A stretch of DNA of 64,000 nucleotides from Girardinichthys multiradiatus (lineage: Eukaryota > Chordata > Actinopteri > Cyprinodontiformes > Goodeidae): assembly GCF_021462225.1 (NCBI RefSeq), contig NC_061796.1, positions 46,042,891-46,106,890 on the forward strand, given 5' to 3'. The stretch's first letter is position 1; each line of letters opens with the position of its first letter. Both the position numbers and the translations under genes were made by a program. This document shows, one piece after another, positions 1 to 22,118 of the stretch. Below the pieces are notes generated by a model. The model was not told the origin of the DNA and did no database searches. It was given only the letters and a program-made list of their open reading frames with translations.

Positions 1-2
1 GA

Positions 3-107
3 TGGGAGGCAACATTTGCTTCTGGGATGTCATTGCTGATGTCTTTCTGTCTTGGCATTGTGCTGATGTACATCTGTATGCTCCAGACCAACAGATTAAA
101 ATCATAA
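3..107 (+). CDS. possible last coding exon of an unidentified membrane protein (partial)
   Basis: The third frame is open from the window edge to a TAA at 105-107. It reads as about 34 residues with a hydrophobic stretch (SLLMSFCLGIVLMYICML) followed by a short polar tail (QTNRLKS), which looks like a C-terminal membrane segment. An AATAAA lies 64 bases after the stop, at 171-176, as expected of a terminal exon. The upstream part is outside the window, so neither the splice acceptor nor the family can be seen. I do not recognise the protein. A chance open frame is quite possible at this length. Confidence 0.35.
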   Translation, partial: WEATFASGMSLLMSFCLGIVLMYICMLQTNRLKS

Positions 108-170
108 GGAAACTGTAAGGGTGTGCTTAGATTTCCACAAGGATTTTCCATTTTAATTTTATCTTTGTTT

Positions 171-176
171 AATAAA
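171..176 (+). terminator. poly(A) signal AATAAA
   Basis: A canonical hexamer lies shortly after the possible terminal exon at the window start and is followed by T-rich and TGTG-containing sequence. It is meaningful only if the upstream frame is a real exon. Confidence 0.35.
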
Positions 177-179
177 TAA

Positions 180-1400
180 TAACAGTGTGAAGTCTATTCT
201 CTTTTTGCTCACCTGAGTTTAGATTATAATAATGTTGAAACCTAATGAAGACCAGATCATTACTGTTATGTCCTGTGTCATAAAATCTTGGAGAGGGTGT
301 ACTTATGCCCCACTGTTGGAAGAAGTGAGCAGTGGGTCAACTTTTAAAGCTTAATATCCATTTTGTCTTGTGACTTGAGTCAAAAAAAGAAGTTGACCTA
401 CTTTATGTTGACTAAACATGATGGTGCAGCGGTCTAAAAGGGCAGCAAGACAGTTCCAGGTATCACAGTTTTACTGAAGAATATAATATGATTCCTCAAA
501 TAACATTTATAGGTCAAAAGGATTGAATATCAGCAACATAATAATAGGAAATTAGCCTTTATCTAAAACACTGAATTCAGCCGTTTAGTTATGTTTACGT
601 CAAAAAACACAGTAACTAGTTGACACAAGACTTCAGTGAAATCTGAGATTAATATTTAACAGATGTGCTCAAATGTTAAGTATTGTTTTTTCCATTCTAC
701 CATGGGTTTTATTGGTGTTCTATTGTTTTTATTTGTGTTAAAATCATTCATTTGTCTTGGATTTCACACCTGCTATTTATATAGAAATAATGGTGGAATA
801 TTAAAGAAAGTGATGAAATCTGCTCCTTCAGAGGTCATTGCATCAAGAACCATCATCCCTGATCAGCTGATAGGGCTCCTTGGACATTGGATTACTGTGG
901 GGAAACTGTTATATGGAGATGTATTCCCAAATACCACTTCAAACATTACTGGGTTGATATTCCATACCTTTGCTTGAAGAAATGGATCAAAGAGGAAAAG
1001 GAAGATCCAGGCCGGGAACAGTGCCTTTAGTGAAGCTCATTTCCACTGTTATGATGGCAAGGAAATCCTAAGAAATACGGAGATGCAGTCAGATTCTCCT
1101 GCTGCAGACTTTACCAGAACATAAATCAACAACTGAGCTGAATCAAGAATTGCTGCCTCTAAAACAACAGTCAGAGACCTCTCCCCGATCCGAAGACGCA
1201 TGGATGCGACCCCCTCATCGACCGGGGTAAACCCCAACACAAGACGGCTGAGCTGGGGTGACAAGCAAACCAAACCCACCCCAGCCCAGCCTGCTGCCTC
1301 TCCCCACGGGCCACTCCAGAGTAGAAGGAAGTCCATTCTCCATCGAGGAGCTGGGTTCTAGAGCCCACTATATGTGGAGGTGAGTCCGAGTATTTCTAGC
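180..1400. other. non-coding, AT-rich; no gene recognised
   Basis: This is spacer between the possible terminal exon and the LINE. A 104-codon open frame at 663-977 (+) has a hydrophobic start and no recognisable domain, and I do not call it a gene. The stretch from about 990 may already be the LINE 5' region, but I cannot place that boundary. Confidence 0.4.
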
Positions 1401-1799
1401 CCATATCTCTCGACGTCCTGCACAAGCTCATGTTGTTACTCAAACATGAATTGCTCCGCTCAAGGTGGCAGCAGGTTGGAGTAGCTCTGTTACTTTTGAT
1501 TCTGATTGATTCTTTTTTGGGAACTCTTCCTCTTGTGGTGGATACAGTTGATTTTTTTTGGACAACTGTCCTCTCCGGTGTCGGATGCTGCGCAGCTTGG
1601 AGGATTTTTCTTAATACTTTTCTACTTTTGGACATTTGTTATGATGCATTGCCATGGCAACGGGGTTGTTTCTTACAACCGGGAGCAGCTGATTAATATC
1701 TCAAAAGCTCAAAAAATACTTCAACTACAACCCCAAATCCCTGATGTGTTGAAAAGGAGACGCCGTGGATGCAGAGCAGGAGCAAAGAGAAGAGAGAGA

Positions 1800-2480
1800 A
1801 GGAGGAAGTTCAAACCATCTCTTCTGTCGATTATGATGGGCAATGTGAGATCGTTGGGAAGCAAGTTGGATGAACTCCAAGCCCTACGAAGGACCCAGCC
1901 AGAGTACCGGGCATGCAGTATTATGTGTTTTTACTGAGACATGGCTGCAGGATCATATCCCCGTCTCTCTGCCAGGCTTTTTAACCATACGAGCAGACAG
2001 AGATTTAAAGAGGAGCGGCAAATGTAAAGCAGGTGGACTGGCAGTACTTGTGAACAACAGATGGTGTAATCCAGGACATGTTACTGTGAAGTGTCATCTC
2101 TGCAGTCCAGATATTGAAGTGTTGGCAGTAAGTTTTCGTCCATATTATTTACCCAGAGAGATCACCAGTGTTATTTTGGCAACAGTTTACATTCCACCTT
2201 CCGCTGTTGCTGACACTGCATGTGATCTGCTCAGTTGTTGCTAAGCTACAGACATAAAACCCCAATGCTTTTGTGGCAATTTCTGGTGATTTTAACCACG
2301 CTTCACTCTCTGGTACACTTCCAACGTTTCAACAGTTTGTCAGCTGCTCTACCAGAGAAAACAAAACATTGGATTTGTTTTATGCAAATGTCAAGGACTC
2401 ATACATCTCTACAGCAAGACCTCCTCTGGGCAAATCAGATCACAATCTTGTTTTTCTCTGCTCGAAATATAAGCCCCTTG
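1800..2480 (+). pseudogene. LINE endonuclease domain, frameshifted
   Basis: Three frames together give the APE-type endonuclease landmarks in order: NVRSL near 1838, FTETWL near 1933, VYIPP near 2190, SGDFNHASL near 2281 and GKSDHNLV near 2430. The frame changes near 1925 and again near 2240. In an intact element this domain nicks the target DNA to prime reverse transcription. The shifts make this copy non-functional. Confidence 0.8.
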
Positions 2481-3115
2481 TTCAGAGACAACCTGTAATA
2501 AAGAGGACTGTGAGAAAATGGTCACAGGAAGTTGAAGAAGCTCTGCAAGGTTGCTTTGAGGCTACAGACTGGGACGCACTGTGCCACCCACATGGAGAGG
2601 ACATCAATGCCATGACTGAGTGTGTAACCGACTATATAAACTTCTGTGTGGATGACATCATCCCCACCAGAACAATAACAAACCCTGGATCACCAGTTAC
2701 CTGAAGGACCTGCTTAAAAAGAAAAAAAAGAGCTTTCAGAGAGGGAGACAGAGAACTATTGAGGAGTTTACAGAAGCAACTTAAAGTCAAGATAAGAGAC
2801 AGCAAGGAGGTGTACAAGAAGAAGCTGGAGAGCAAGCTCCAGCAAAACAATATCAGAGATGTGTGGACAGGGATGAAGAAGATCACAGGCTTCAAGCAGA
2901 AGGATGATCAGACCGATGGACGTCTGGACAGAGCCAATGACCTAAACATATTCTTCAATAGGTTCAGTTCAGAAACAAGCTCAGCATCCTCCTCTCCTGC
3001 TCACAGCCAAACAGACATCCCACCCTCCTTTGACCCAAAGGACCCACAGCTGTCCAGTAACACCTAAAAATTTTTATCTTCCACCTCAACCCTAGACCCT
3101 TCTGCTTCTACATGT

Positions 3116-4564
3116 TTGCCTTCAACCATATCAGAAGATGCTGAGGCTCCCTTTGCTCTCCCCTTCCACCTGTTTGTCTCAAGAAGTCAGGTGAAGATGC
3201 AACTGGAGAGACTGATTCGGAATAAGGCTGCAGGTCCAGATCATGTCAGCCCTAGAGTCCTGAAGGCCTGTGCAGAGCAGCTCTGTGGGATTCTGCAGCA
3301 CCTCTTCAACCTTAGCCTGGCCCAGAAGAAAGTTCCAGTGTTGTGGAAGACCTCCTGTCTTGTTCCGGTACCAAAGAAAACTCACCCATCAGTCCTCAAT
3401 GACTATAGACCTGTTGCCCTGACATCCCAGATCATGAAGGTCCTAGAGAGACTCCTGTTGGCCCACCTGAGTAAGCAAACAGTAAACCATCAGGACCCCC
3501 TTCAGTGTGCTCATCGCTGTGGAGTTGAAGATGCCATCATACACCTGCTTTAACAAACCCATCTGGACAAAGCCAGCAGCACTGTGAGGATCATGTTCTT
3601 TGATTTCTCCAGTGCATTAAACACAATCCAACCTGATTTGCTTTGTCAGAAACTCCAGAAGACTCAGGTGGAGGCCTCAACAATCTCCTGGATCAAAGAC
3701 TACCTGACAAACAGACCACAGTTTGTGACACTGAAGGGTTGTGAGTCTAACCAGGTAGTCAGCAGCACAGGAGCACCACAGGGGACTGTACTCTCACCAT
3801 TCCTTTTCAATCTGTACACCTCAGACCTCCAGTACAAGACAGACTCCTGTCATCTGCAGAAATACTCAGATGATTCTGCAGTCATGAGGTGGATCAGAGA
3901 TGGACAAGAAGCTGAGTACAGGAAGGTGGTGGACCGCTTTGTGGCATGGTGTGGAAACAATCATCTCCTTTTGAATGTGAATAAAACAAAGGAGATGATT
4001 GTAGATTTTAAGAGAAACAGGAATAAGTCAAAAACTATTTCTATCATGGGAGAAGAAGTGGAGGTGGTGGAGGAGTATAAATACCTCGGTGTTCACCTGG
4101 ACAACAGACTAGAGTGGAGATGCAACTGTGAAGCCATCTACAAGAAGGGACAGAGCAGACTGTACTTCTTGAGGAAGCTTAGGTCCTTTGGTGTTTGCAG
4201 CAAGATGCCTCATATCTTCTATAAGTCTGTTGTGGAGAGTGTGATCTCTTCTGCCATCATCTGCTGGGGAAGCAGCATCAGAGCCAGGGACTTAAAAAAG
4301 CTCAACAAGTTGATAAAGAAGGCTGGTTCTGTTCTGGGGCCTTCTCTGGAACCTCTGGAGATCATTGTGGAAAGAAGGATTCTTCATAAAATGAAGAACA
4401 TTATGGAGAACCCTGAGCATCCTCTTCATGAGACTGTCCTACAACAACAGAGTGTCTTCAGTCAGAGGTTTCTTCAGATCTGCTGTAAGACGGAGCGCTA
4501 CAGGAGATCCTTCCTGCCCACAACCATCAGCATCTATAACGGTTCTCTGAAGAAACCTTCATAA
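3116..4564 (+). pseudogene. LINE reverse transcriptase domain, interrupted by a stop
   Basis: The first part (3116-3553) carries the N-terminal RT blocks, including NKAAGPDHVSPRVLK and NDYRPVALTS, and ends at an in-frame stop. The same frame continues from 3554, with an ATG at 3584, to a TAA at 4562-4564. That part shows FFDFSSALNTI (catalytic Asp), GAPQGTVLSPFLF and the YSDD box (QKYSDDSAV). The C-terminal region KYLGVHLD through the RYRRSFLP end is also present. Both halves share a frame, so the stop at 3551-3553 is the main lesion in the domain. Confidence 0.85.
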
Positions 4565-4628
4565 TGAGCTACAACATTTAATTTCCCTTTGGGATTAATA
4601 AAGTATTTTTGAATTTGAATTTTTGAAT

Positions 4629-5719
4629 TGAATGTGACAGAGTTAAATCCATTTGAGTTAAAAAAAACAAAAACCTCCACGTTGTAAAGAAGTGTGTAAT
4701 CTGCACGTCTTTTAAAATCTTTTAATTTCTTAAAATGTTTTGTTGTCTAGCCACAGTTTGATACTTTAAACACAGCCGAGGTTGATTTGTATCCCTTCTT
4801 GACATTTTTGTTACTACACAGGAAAAATAAAGTGAATTTTACACCAATCTAAATAATTTATTTATTTGCTTAAGGTGCATTTGATACAATAGGTTTTACT
4901 TAAAATTTTTACCATATGGAAAGATTTCTATTTGAGTCGTATGTTTTAAATTGTTTTTCCACCTTTGCAGAGTACCCATGAGGGTAAATTATCTGTTGTT
5001 TTTACGACCAGAACTGTGGTGGTTTTTGTTTGTTTTGTGCCAAGGAAATTCGGACCCTTTGACGTTTAAATTTTATCGATGGGCTGCCCTGACCCTCATA
5101 TGGCCTGTTACTGCATGATGTTACATCACAAACTGTACGGGCGAATGAGCAGCAGGGACACGTATTACTGCAAGATCTAATGTGCGATTCCGCTGTTTGC
5201 CAGCTGGGTTTCAGTCTTGCAAACTCACCTGAGGGTTTTTCGGATATGGCAGGCTATTGTAGTATATAATTCAAACTCTTCTCTCACGTCAATCAAAAAT
5301 GGCATCCGTACTGATCAGTCCTAAAATAGAATATTAGAATATTATTAAAAAGATATGTAAAATAGCATTGTTTTTCAATAAAAACAAGGTCCTCTCAGCT
5401 GACATTTCGTTTGAAAAAAGTTTTGAAATACTTAAATGTTGTAAAAAAAAAAAAAAAGTGTTGATTTAACATGGAAAGCCAGATTAAATATATGTCAGCT
5501 TACATGACTTATCTTATTGTTTTTCTTGTTTAATTCCTATTTTATGCTGTTTCATTAAATAGTTTAAATATTCCAGACTTCATTCTTCTATGTTTTTTTG
5601 TTTTTGTTTGTGTATTCCAAATAATATTTTAGGTATTTCAAAATTATTGTTAAGCAAAACTCAAAATTAGTTGCACATTGTAAATATCTGAACTGGCCAC
5701 ATTGTAGATATCTGATTAA
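4629..5719. other. non-coding spacer; no gene seen
   Basis: AT-rich sequence with a poly(A) run near 5443-5457 and no supported coding frame, RNA gene or recognisable complete repeat. Confidence 0.5.
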
Positions 5720-6327
5720 CCAGTAATATTTACTCAGTTCCATTTAGTTGAGTAGCTTTTTTGAAAAAATTTACATCTCGGAGTAGTTTTACTGCGCTCT
5801 ACTTTTTACTTTTCCATGAGTAGGCCTACTATTAATTATTATTAAGTAATGCTACTCTTACTTGAGTACAATTTCTGCCAACTCTACCACCTTAAATTAC
5901 TTCACTAAATGAAGAGCATGAATGTTTAAGCAGAAATGCACCAAAATATGTACAGAATACATGGTTAAAGTACTTTGCGTTGTTCTAACATTATCTACCT
6001 TAAATATTGGTTTTAAAAGCACTGTGTTGTAAAACAAATTTGGAAATTTGTGTCAGAATATGTTATTTTGTAATTATTATTTTTTTATTTATTACATTCA
6101 TCAAAATAGAATTTGCTCTTATTTTTCATTTTTATTTGTCTGATTATATTATTTTTGTCCCAATTAAATCAGATGTTATGAACAAACAGTGACTCAGTAG
6201 GCCTACTTGATTAATCTTTTTACCAAATACTTTTTTACCCTTGAGTAATTTTTTGGATGACTAATTTTTACTTCTTGAGAAAAATATATATTGAAGTAAT
6301 CCAATTTTTACTCTACCCACCTCTGGC
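5720..6327. repeat. probable non-autonomous DNA-transposon-like repeat rich in TACTTTT/TTGAGTA
   Basis: The two ends of this AT-rich block are dense in related words (TTTACTC, GAGTAGTTTTACT, CTACTTTTTACTTTT, CTTGAGTACAATTT at the left; ACTTTTTTACCCTTGAGTAA, TTTTTACTCTACCCACCTCTG at the right). This pattern is common in fish interspersed repeats that resemble non-autonomous hAT-like elements. The terminal repeats and target duplication were not resolved, so the limits are approximate. Confidence 0.35.
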
Positions 6328-6544
6328 AGAAGGATGAGTGTTCATGTAAATCTGTGGAGCTGAAATTAATCATGCCATTTATCACAAGAGGGACATTTGA
6401 AATATAATGTTGACTATATGAAGGAGAAAGGGAGTTCTGAACTGCTGAAATGTTAATTTAGTTTGGAACTGAGTTGCCGTACTTCCGTTTTGTGGCGGTC
6501 TCATTATGACATGATAACTTCACTTGCCATACCCTACCTGTTGC

Positions 6545-6947
6545 TGCGCGACGTCATTCAAGTTAAGAGCCGGCAGCTGACTGCCGATTGGCAGCACAAG
6601 CAGACCAATCACGTCAAGGCAAGTAAGAACTGTCAACTAATCATTGACCACTAAGAGAGCGCGAGAGGCGGGGCTTAGTGTTGACGTTACGTCCGCAGCC
6701 TTGGTAATGGCAAGTGTCGGAAGGAGAGGAAGACGGCAGTGAAGTTTCTTGTCTTCTAGTTGTTATTCTCGTTTATTACATTTAAAACCTCCTGCGTCGG
6801 TTTTTGTACTCTGGCAGTTGTTGTTTTTTTTACGTCGTTATCGTCTAAGTAAGAACGTACCGGGACTAAAGTCCCGAATGGTTGTTGGTCGGTTTCGAAA
6901 TAACTAAAATACGCCACGAAGTTTGTTGGACTTCCAGCAGAGAAACT
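6545..6947 (+). promoter_or_regulatory. promoter and 5' UTR region of the Rab11-family gene
   Basis: Within 400 bases before the start codon there are a GACGTCA half-palindrome near 6550, an inverted CCAAT box (ATTGG, 6587-6591), a forward CCAAT box (6605-6609), a GC box (GGCGGGGC, 6667-6674) and a CRE/ATF-like TGACGTTACGTC at 6682-6693. CpG is clearly richer than in the flanks. No TATA box is evident. This matches a housekeeping-type TATA-less promoter. The transcription start cannot be fixed from sequence and probably lies near 6690-6760. Confidence 0.55.
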
Positions 6948-16654
<9,707 letters not shown>

Positions 16655-17273
16655 GACCTTACCACTGACCTCCTCCTTCGTCTCAGTGGAGAAACAGCCA
16701 GATAGACAGAGACAGGGAAGGTGGAGTTGACAGGTAGAGGGACGCTTACACTGGGTTTTGTCTGGTTCAGATGTGTGGAGGGGGGGTGGTAAATGAAGGA
16801 TGGACAGGATGTGAGAGAAGGGAGGATTGGGATCAGTTGAAAGACAGCAGGGGAGGGATTTTGTAACGGGCCATTAAGAAGCTACATCATCACAGTGGAT
16901 TCAGGTTCTAATGTTAAACTGAACATGCTAGAAGGCCTTTTTTCTTATTGCAGTCTTTTGAAACGGTCGTCCCTTTTAAGAAGCCGGATTTTACAGGCTA
17001 ATAAATGTTTCCTTTCCATTTTCACTCCTGGGATATTGGGCAGTAAAGATCCACTTCCAGAAGACTGAATGGAAACCTTCTGTCGCAGCTCTTTCCCATT
17101 TTCTCTTCATCTGGAATATTTCATAGATTATGTCCTTCTCTATATTTATTAACACTTGTTAGCATTGTTTGGCCAAAGGGTTTCTCACACTAACTGCTTC
17201 GTAGAAACAGGATTTTCCTTTCTTTGATTGTTTTCCTTATTTAAAATGAACCTTTCCTAAATGAACATAATGG

Positions 17274-17279
17274 AATAAA
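17274..17279 (+). terminator. proximal poly(A) signal of the Rab11-family gene
   Basis: AATAAA about 620 bases after the stop codon, followed by TTTTGC-rich sequence. Confidence 0.45.
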
Positions 17280-18115
17280 GACAGTTTTGCTCCATCGGGC
17301 CTCAATGAGCAACAACATCCCTCCCTAACAGCGACAAGCAGCTTCTTTCTGAGTGCTTTTGATCTTTGTTTGGGCGCCTCTCCTACTCTTCACACACTTT
17401 GTACTCTAAAGATGAGTCATGCTCCCGCAAGCCTTTGCACAGCATTAACTCTAAATGGGATGGGATAGCTGCATTGGTGCTGGATGGGTTAACTGCAGTG
17501 CATGTCTGCTCCCCTCCTGACCGTTTCACCTTTTGCCCCAAACCTTGAGGCGCAGTGGGGAAGATCTGGGAATGGGTTTAAATGCATGGACGAGCCTGTG
17601 CTGCTGCCGCCTGCTAGCTGGGATGAATGAATGAATGGATGGATTGGATTTCAGGGGATGAGATAGTGAGGGCACTCAGCCCTGCCCTGCTCCTGTGGTC
17701 TCTGATGTACCCGTGATGGCTTGTTTTACTGTAAATGAAATCCTCCACTGCCTGCTCACCTACTCCTCTGTCTCTGCACACTGTATGTAACTGGAACAGG
17801 ACTCTGCCTTCTGGGATCTCCCTGAGGTCAGCCTTCACTTTCACTTGTCTATATTTCCTGTCCAAGGGGTGGGGGTTGTCTTCGGCAGCCAGGATTGGGT
17901 TTGCTAGTATCTAATAATCGAATAGATGAGGGAAGGGGGAAGGACCGTAGCGTTACAGGGGGGCTTGATTTAATCCAAAGGTTTCAGACACAGAGGGTGT
18001 TTTTTTGCGCAACATCACAGACTTTTGTTCACTTCACAAGTCTTAAACTGGGTGGTGTAGGTAGACATTTTAAGTTTTTATTCTACTGTATGTATATTTG
18101 GACTGCACATGTATA

Positions 18116-18125
18116 AATAAATAAA
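18116..18125 (+). terminator. distal double poly(A) signal of the Rab11-family gene
   Basis: Overlapping AATAAATAAA about 1.46 kb after the stop, followed by a T/G-rich stretch (TTTGTTATC). A plausible main cleavage site. Confidence 0.5.
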
Positions 18126-18382
18126 TCAGATTTGTTATCGCTCATCTTTTATGTCTCCAGTTTTAAAAACAGCCAGCTGATTGTTGCTCATCACAGAGTA
18201 TCAACGTGGCTCTATTATTCCGTCTAATGACCAGAGTAAAGATGTTTGCAAAGTGCTGCAGGCTGATATTTTCCCTCTGATTACTGATATTAAATATTAA
18301 TCGTCATTATCTAAAGATCAATTGAGGTATCAGGAAAAAAAACAACACAATCTGCTTAAACTGGAGATCATTTCCTTTTTGT

Positions 18383-18388
18383 TTTATT
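18383..18388 (-). terminator. candidate mex3a poly(A) signal
   Basis: TTTATT on the plus strand gives AATAAA on the minus strand. It is the last such hexamer before the convergent Rab gene end, so it is the natural limit for a long mex3a 3' UTR. Earlier hexamers on this strand also exist. Confidence 0.35.
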
Positions 18389-19191
18389 AGAAACATTTAC
18401 AATACATTTTGAATCTTGAAAAAATAACAAAGAACCAGAACTAACATGGCGCAGATACAATAATAATTATAATAATCATAATAAAAATGTCTCCAAAAAT
18501 GTAATTCACAAAAAAACATGTGCTATAAGAAATAAACCTGCAGTATGACACGCCTTGTGAGGGCATGGCACACTGTAACAGAGTTCAGAACCTTTTTTTT
18601 TTTTGTCTTTTTCCCGTCCATCAACGGTCCGCCACCGAGGGCCACAGCAGTGACCCTCCCTCACTGTTCACAGAGAAACCAGAAACCAGCGCCGGCTGCT
18701 GCCGGCCCAAAACACTAATGCACTACAACTACTATTAGACCGGTATGAAACACCTCTACTGTGCTGGAAAAATTGGAAACGCTACCGAAGACAAACTGTC
18801 AGACTGCATCGGCCTCGTTGGAAAAGGGTCGAGTTTCACCAGCGAGCACCATGTCAGTCCCCACCCGTTGACATGCAGCAGAGAATGGTGCCATCGGGTC
18901 AGATTTGATTTGTTTTGAACATAAAGTCTCATCTTTTCTACATATGGAAGCGAATCTGCAGCGTAAAAAATGCTCTTTCCCAAACAGCTAACTGAGAAGA
19001 CGTTGGTGTGGGGGACTGAGATGGTCTCTATCTGGCTCCAAACTCACATCAGCTTTTCTAAACAGACTCCGACTATGAAAATCTACAGCGAAGAAACAGT
19101 CCAAGCGTGCTGACGTCGCAGCCCCCCTGCACCGTTTCTCCTGTCTAAGTGACCATACAATATACATGCAAGCTAGTACGGCAATGAATCT

Positions 19192-19224
19192 GGTGTGTTT
19201 GTGTGTGTGTGTGTGTGTGTGTTT
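19192..19224. repeat. (GT)n microsatellite
   Basis: TGGTGTGTTT followed by eleven uninterrupted GT units from 19201. Confidence 0.9.
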
Positions 19225-22096
19225 GCATCTAGTTACATAGATCTACACAGTGCGCTGGAGCCTCCTTGATGCCTCCCCTTGCACTTCACCTAATTAACGC
19301 ATCAGGAAAAGTCGATCAAAAAGGCTTTTTTAAAAGCCGATCACACTCCGCTGCTATCGATCGATCAGACTGAGTAGTGGATGTAGAAAATGTGTGAATG
19401 AAAGTGTTTACAAGTTGTGTGTGGCCCTGCTGGGCGGAGGGTCACAGCTGCCTCATTCATTCCAAGCATTGCAATTTTTGCTTTTTATATTTTGATAAGA
19501 AAAAGCGAGTTTAGATTACAGAGGAAATGAGTAATGCGTTCAGTCAGTAACATGGGGTCAGTCGAAAGGGGGGAGGGTGGGGGTTACAGCAAGCAGCACC
19601 GCTCAAAGAGTGCTGATGCAAGAAAAAATAGAGTTGAGGCACAAATCGATGCTCTGTGACTAAAATATCTCCAAATTCTAAAAATATTCTGTTATTTTCT
19701 GTAGTTCTTCCATTGTTAATGCACTGATGTTGAAGTAGTGCACCTCTGAAGTTAAACTTTCAGCTATGGGAGACTCGTTCCAGGTACTTCATTCACCTTG
19801 AAGCACATGAGAAAAGTATCCATAACTTTCATAAATAAAACTTCTTTTCTCATTTTAGTTATTAGTAGAAACTGACTTCCCTGTGATTAGAAATATATTA
19901 ACTTCTTGTCATTTTAATTAAAAAACAAAATGTCTTGAGGTTACTCATAAATATGTTGCTTCATTTTTCATAAATAACATCCAGATACTGACTTTTTTCC
20001 TCTGCTTTCTAGGAAATAATAACCCATGTTAGCAAAATAGATCTGAGAAACTGTAATATGTTTTTTTTTCATTTTTAAGTTACTTTCTATAAATGCATGT
20101 GGAAGAACTCAAATATAGACTACATCAAAAACCTGTTGCAACTTCCTTCCAAAAAAACTAACTTAAAGCTCAAAAATAAAAAAGGGTGCATTAGTTCATT
20201 TTCCCCCATTTTTGTTACATTCAATGCATTGCTTGTTCGATGTGTGACTGACATGTTAGTACAATTGCTTAAGTGCATCCATTTGAAAATAAGGATTTCC
20301 TATCACTCCTTTAAATGGGAATCTACATAAATGCATAAAGACCTTTTGATATTAAGAGAAGAAAAACATCTACTTTTTACTATAGTAGCAACCTTAATAT
20401 GATATAGTAAATAATACTAACACAAACATAATGTATCGCTGAGTTGTCCCACCCTCTGCAGCTCTACAAGAATTCCTTATTTCAGGTGAGCTGGACAAAT
20501 GAAACTTATATCTTAGGACTTAAACTATGTTTCAGTCAGTTAAACGACACAGTAAATATATGGTTTTAAACTGATGTTCTCTTTAAGGTCTTAAAGCTTT
20601 TATACACTTTAGATATCAGGTTGATGGATCCTTTTATGAAGTTTTTTCTCGATAAATCTTTCCTTTTGTAATAGTTTGAGTATCATGCAGGTGAACTAAG
20701 AACGTGTTATGCCTTTATTAAATACAGCATTTTATTACTCTTTTAAAAACTCAAGGGTGTGAAGTTTAGATTTCATCTCAGCCAAGTTTCATTTTTAATT
20801 AAAACGTCTGATGCTCCAGTTGATCAGGTAGAAAAAAAGTGAGCGAGATGTTCTCTAATCCGATCTCTTTGGGCCAGAATAAGTCCGTTAGTGGTGTCCG
20901 TCAACGTGACGTGGTTTCTTTTTGAACAAATTCATTTGACTTCTGGGAGTAATTCCATCATTTCGTAGCTCAGTAAACTCTAAACAGAAAAATCTGATTT
21001 TTATGCTAAATTGGTTCAATGATGTGATAAGTTAGCTCTCTTTTGTTCTTTGGTTATATCTGACCTTTTTCTGTCGAAGCAGAGAAAAAATAAATCGACG
21101 TGGTGCAAAACAAGGATTAAATGACCGCAGGAACTCAAACACGAGTTCCCCACTCGTTATTTTATTTTAAGCCCAAATCCTCGGAGACGTCGTCGTCCAT
21201 CAGAAGCTGTGCAACCTGCTCCAACTCTAACAAAAATAAAGCCTCAAGTCCTGAAGTGATTGATACAAATATGATAAAAATCCCAAACTTACCCTGAAGC
21301 TGTTCCTAATTCATTCTACACCATAAGGTCACTAAAAGACAGAAATCCAACAGGATTATCCGAAGAACGAAGGTCAGGTTCTAAACAGAACATTATTCAA
21401 AGAGCTGACTCCCAGTATACTCATTATTGCTTTCCATCCTGATAAATAAAAACTGATTTCTTCTATAGGGGCTAAAGTTCTTAAATATTTGCCTATTTAA
21501 CTAAGACTGGATACATCAGTGGCTTCATAAAATTCATTCTTACCGTTTATAGTAGTGTCTGCTTATCTATATTTGGATGACATACTTAGTAAATAATATT
21601 TCTTACATGTATGGATCTATCTAATATACTAATATAGTCAAAAGGGTGACAGGGCACATATATAAACATTTTTTTCTCCCTATTTTGTTTTTTTAATTTA
21701 CTCTAAAACATTGACAATGACACTTTGAGATTGTAAAAATAATGGTAAACTCACTTTAGGCGGGCCTGCATCTGGCTCTTCCTAGCTGATACACACACCA
21801 TATTTACAAAACAGCGCCTCCATATGAAGAACAACCCTCCTTAACTTACAGCGTCTAAACTGGGAGAACCTCCAATAAGATATCTTTGTTAAACCAGTGC
21901 AGAGGTGAAAAGGGGAAAAATTAGAGCTCTCCCAAATTGTCACTACTGAGCACAAGAATCACTGGAACACACAAGAAAAAAAAATGATAGGGAATCCTTA
22001 TGTGCATGTCTTTGAGATTGTGTGAGATAAATTTCACCATCAGCAGTCGGTTTGGTATTGATCAGATGCGCGTGTTTATAATAAGGTGCTTTATTC

Positions 22097-22118
22097 TTTT
22101 TTTTTTTTTTTTTTTTTT
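22097..22118. repeat. T22 homopolymer
   Basis: Uninterrupted run of T on the plus strand inside the probable mex3a 3' UTR. Confidence 0.9.

Larger units (their letters stand above)
1440..4628 (+). mobile_element. LINE (CR1/L2/Rex1-type non-LTR retrotransposon), nearly full length, broken
   Basis: Protein blocks occur in the order expected of an ORF2: a basic start, then an APE-type endonuclease, a linker, a reverse transcriptase and a short C-terminal region. The 3' end has an AATAAA-like segment followed by a tail of GAATTT/TTGAA units, typical of this superfamily. The reading frame is broken many times: frameshifts near 1925, 2240, 2685 and 2725, and stop codons at 3065-3067 and 3551-3553. 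The copy is therefore dead. The 5' boundary is uncertain; 1440 is used because a miniature relative at 34.85 kb starts with matching sequence. No target-site duplication was confirmed. Confidence 0.85.
16655..18130 (+). other. 3' UTR of the Rab11-family gene
   Basis: No coding frame with a domain follows the stop. AATAAA occurs at 17274-17279 and twice, overlapping, at 18116-18125, so short (about 0.65 kb) and long (about 1.5 kb) 3' UTRs are both possible. The mex3a transcript on the other strand would end about 250 bases further on. Confidence 0.5.

Noticed and set aside
663..977. 104-codon frame (MCSNVKYCFF...)
   Set aside because: No recognisable domain, AT-rich context and no promoter or splice signals. 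It might be part of an unknown repeat but is not supported as a gene.
21040..21065. miR-9-like words (CTTTGGTTAT)
   Set aside because: Only about ten bases agree with mature miR-9, the following bases differ and no hairpin partner was seen.
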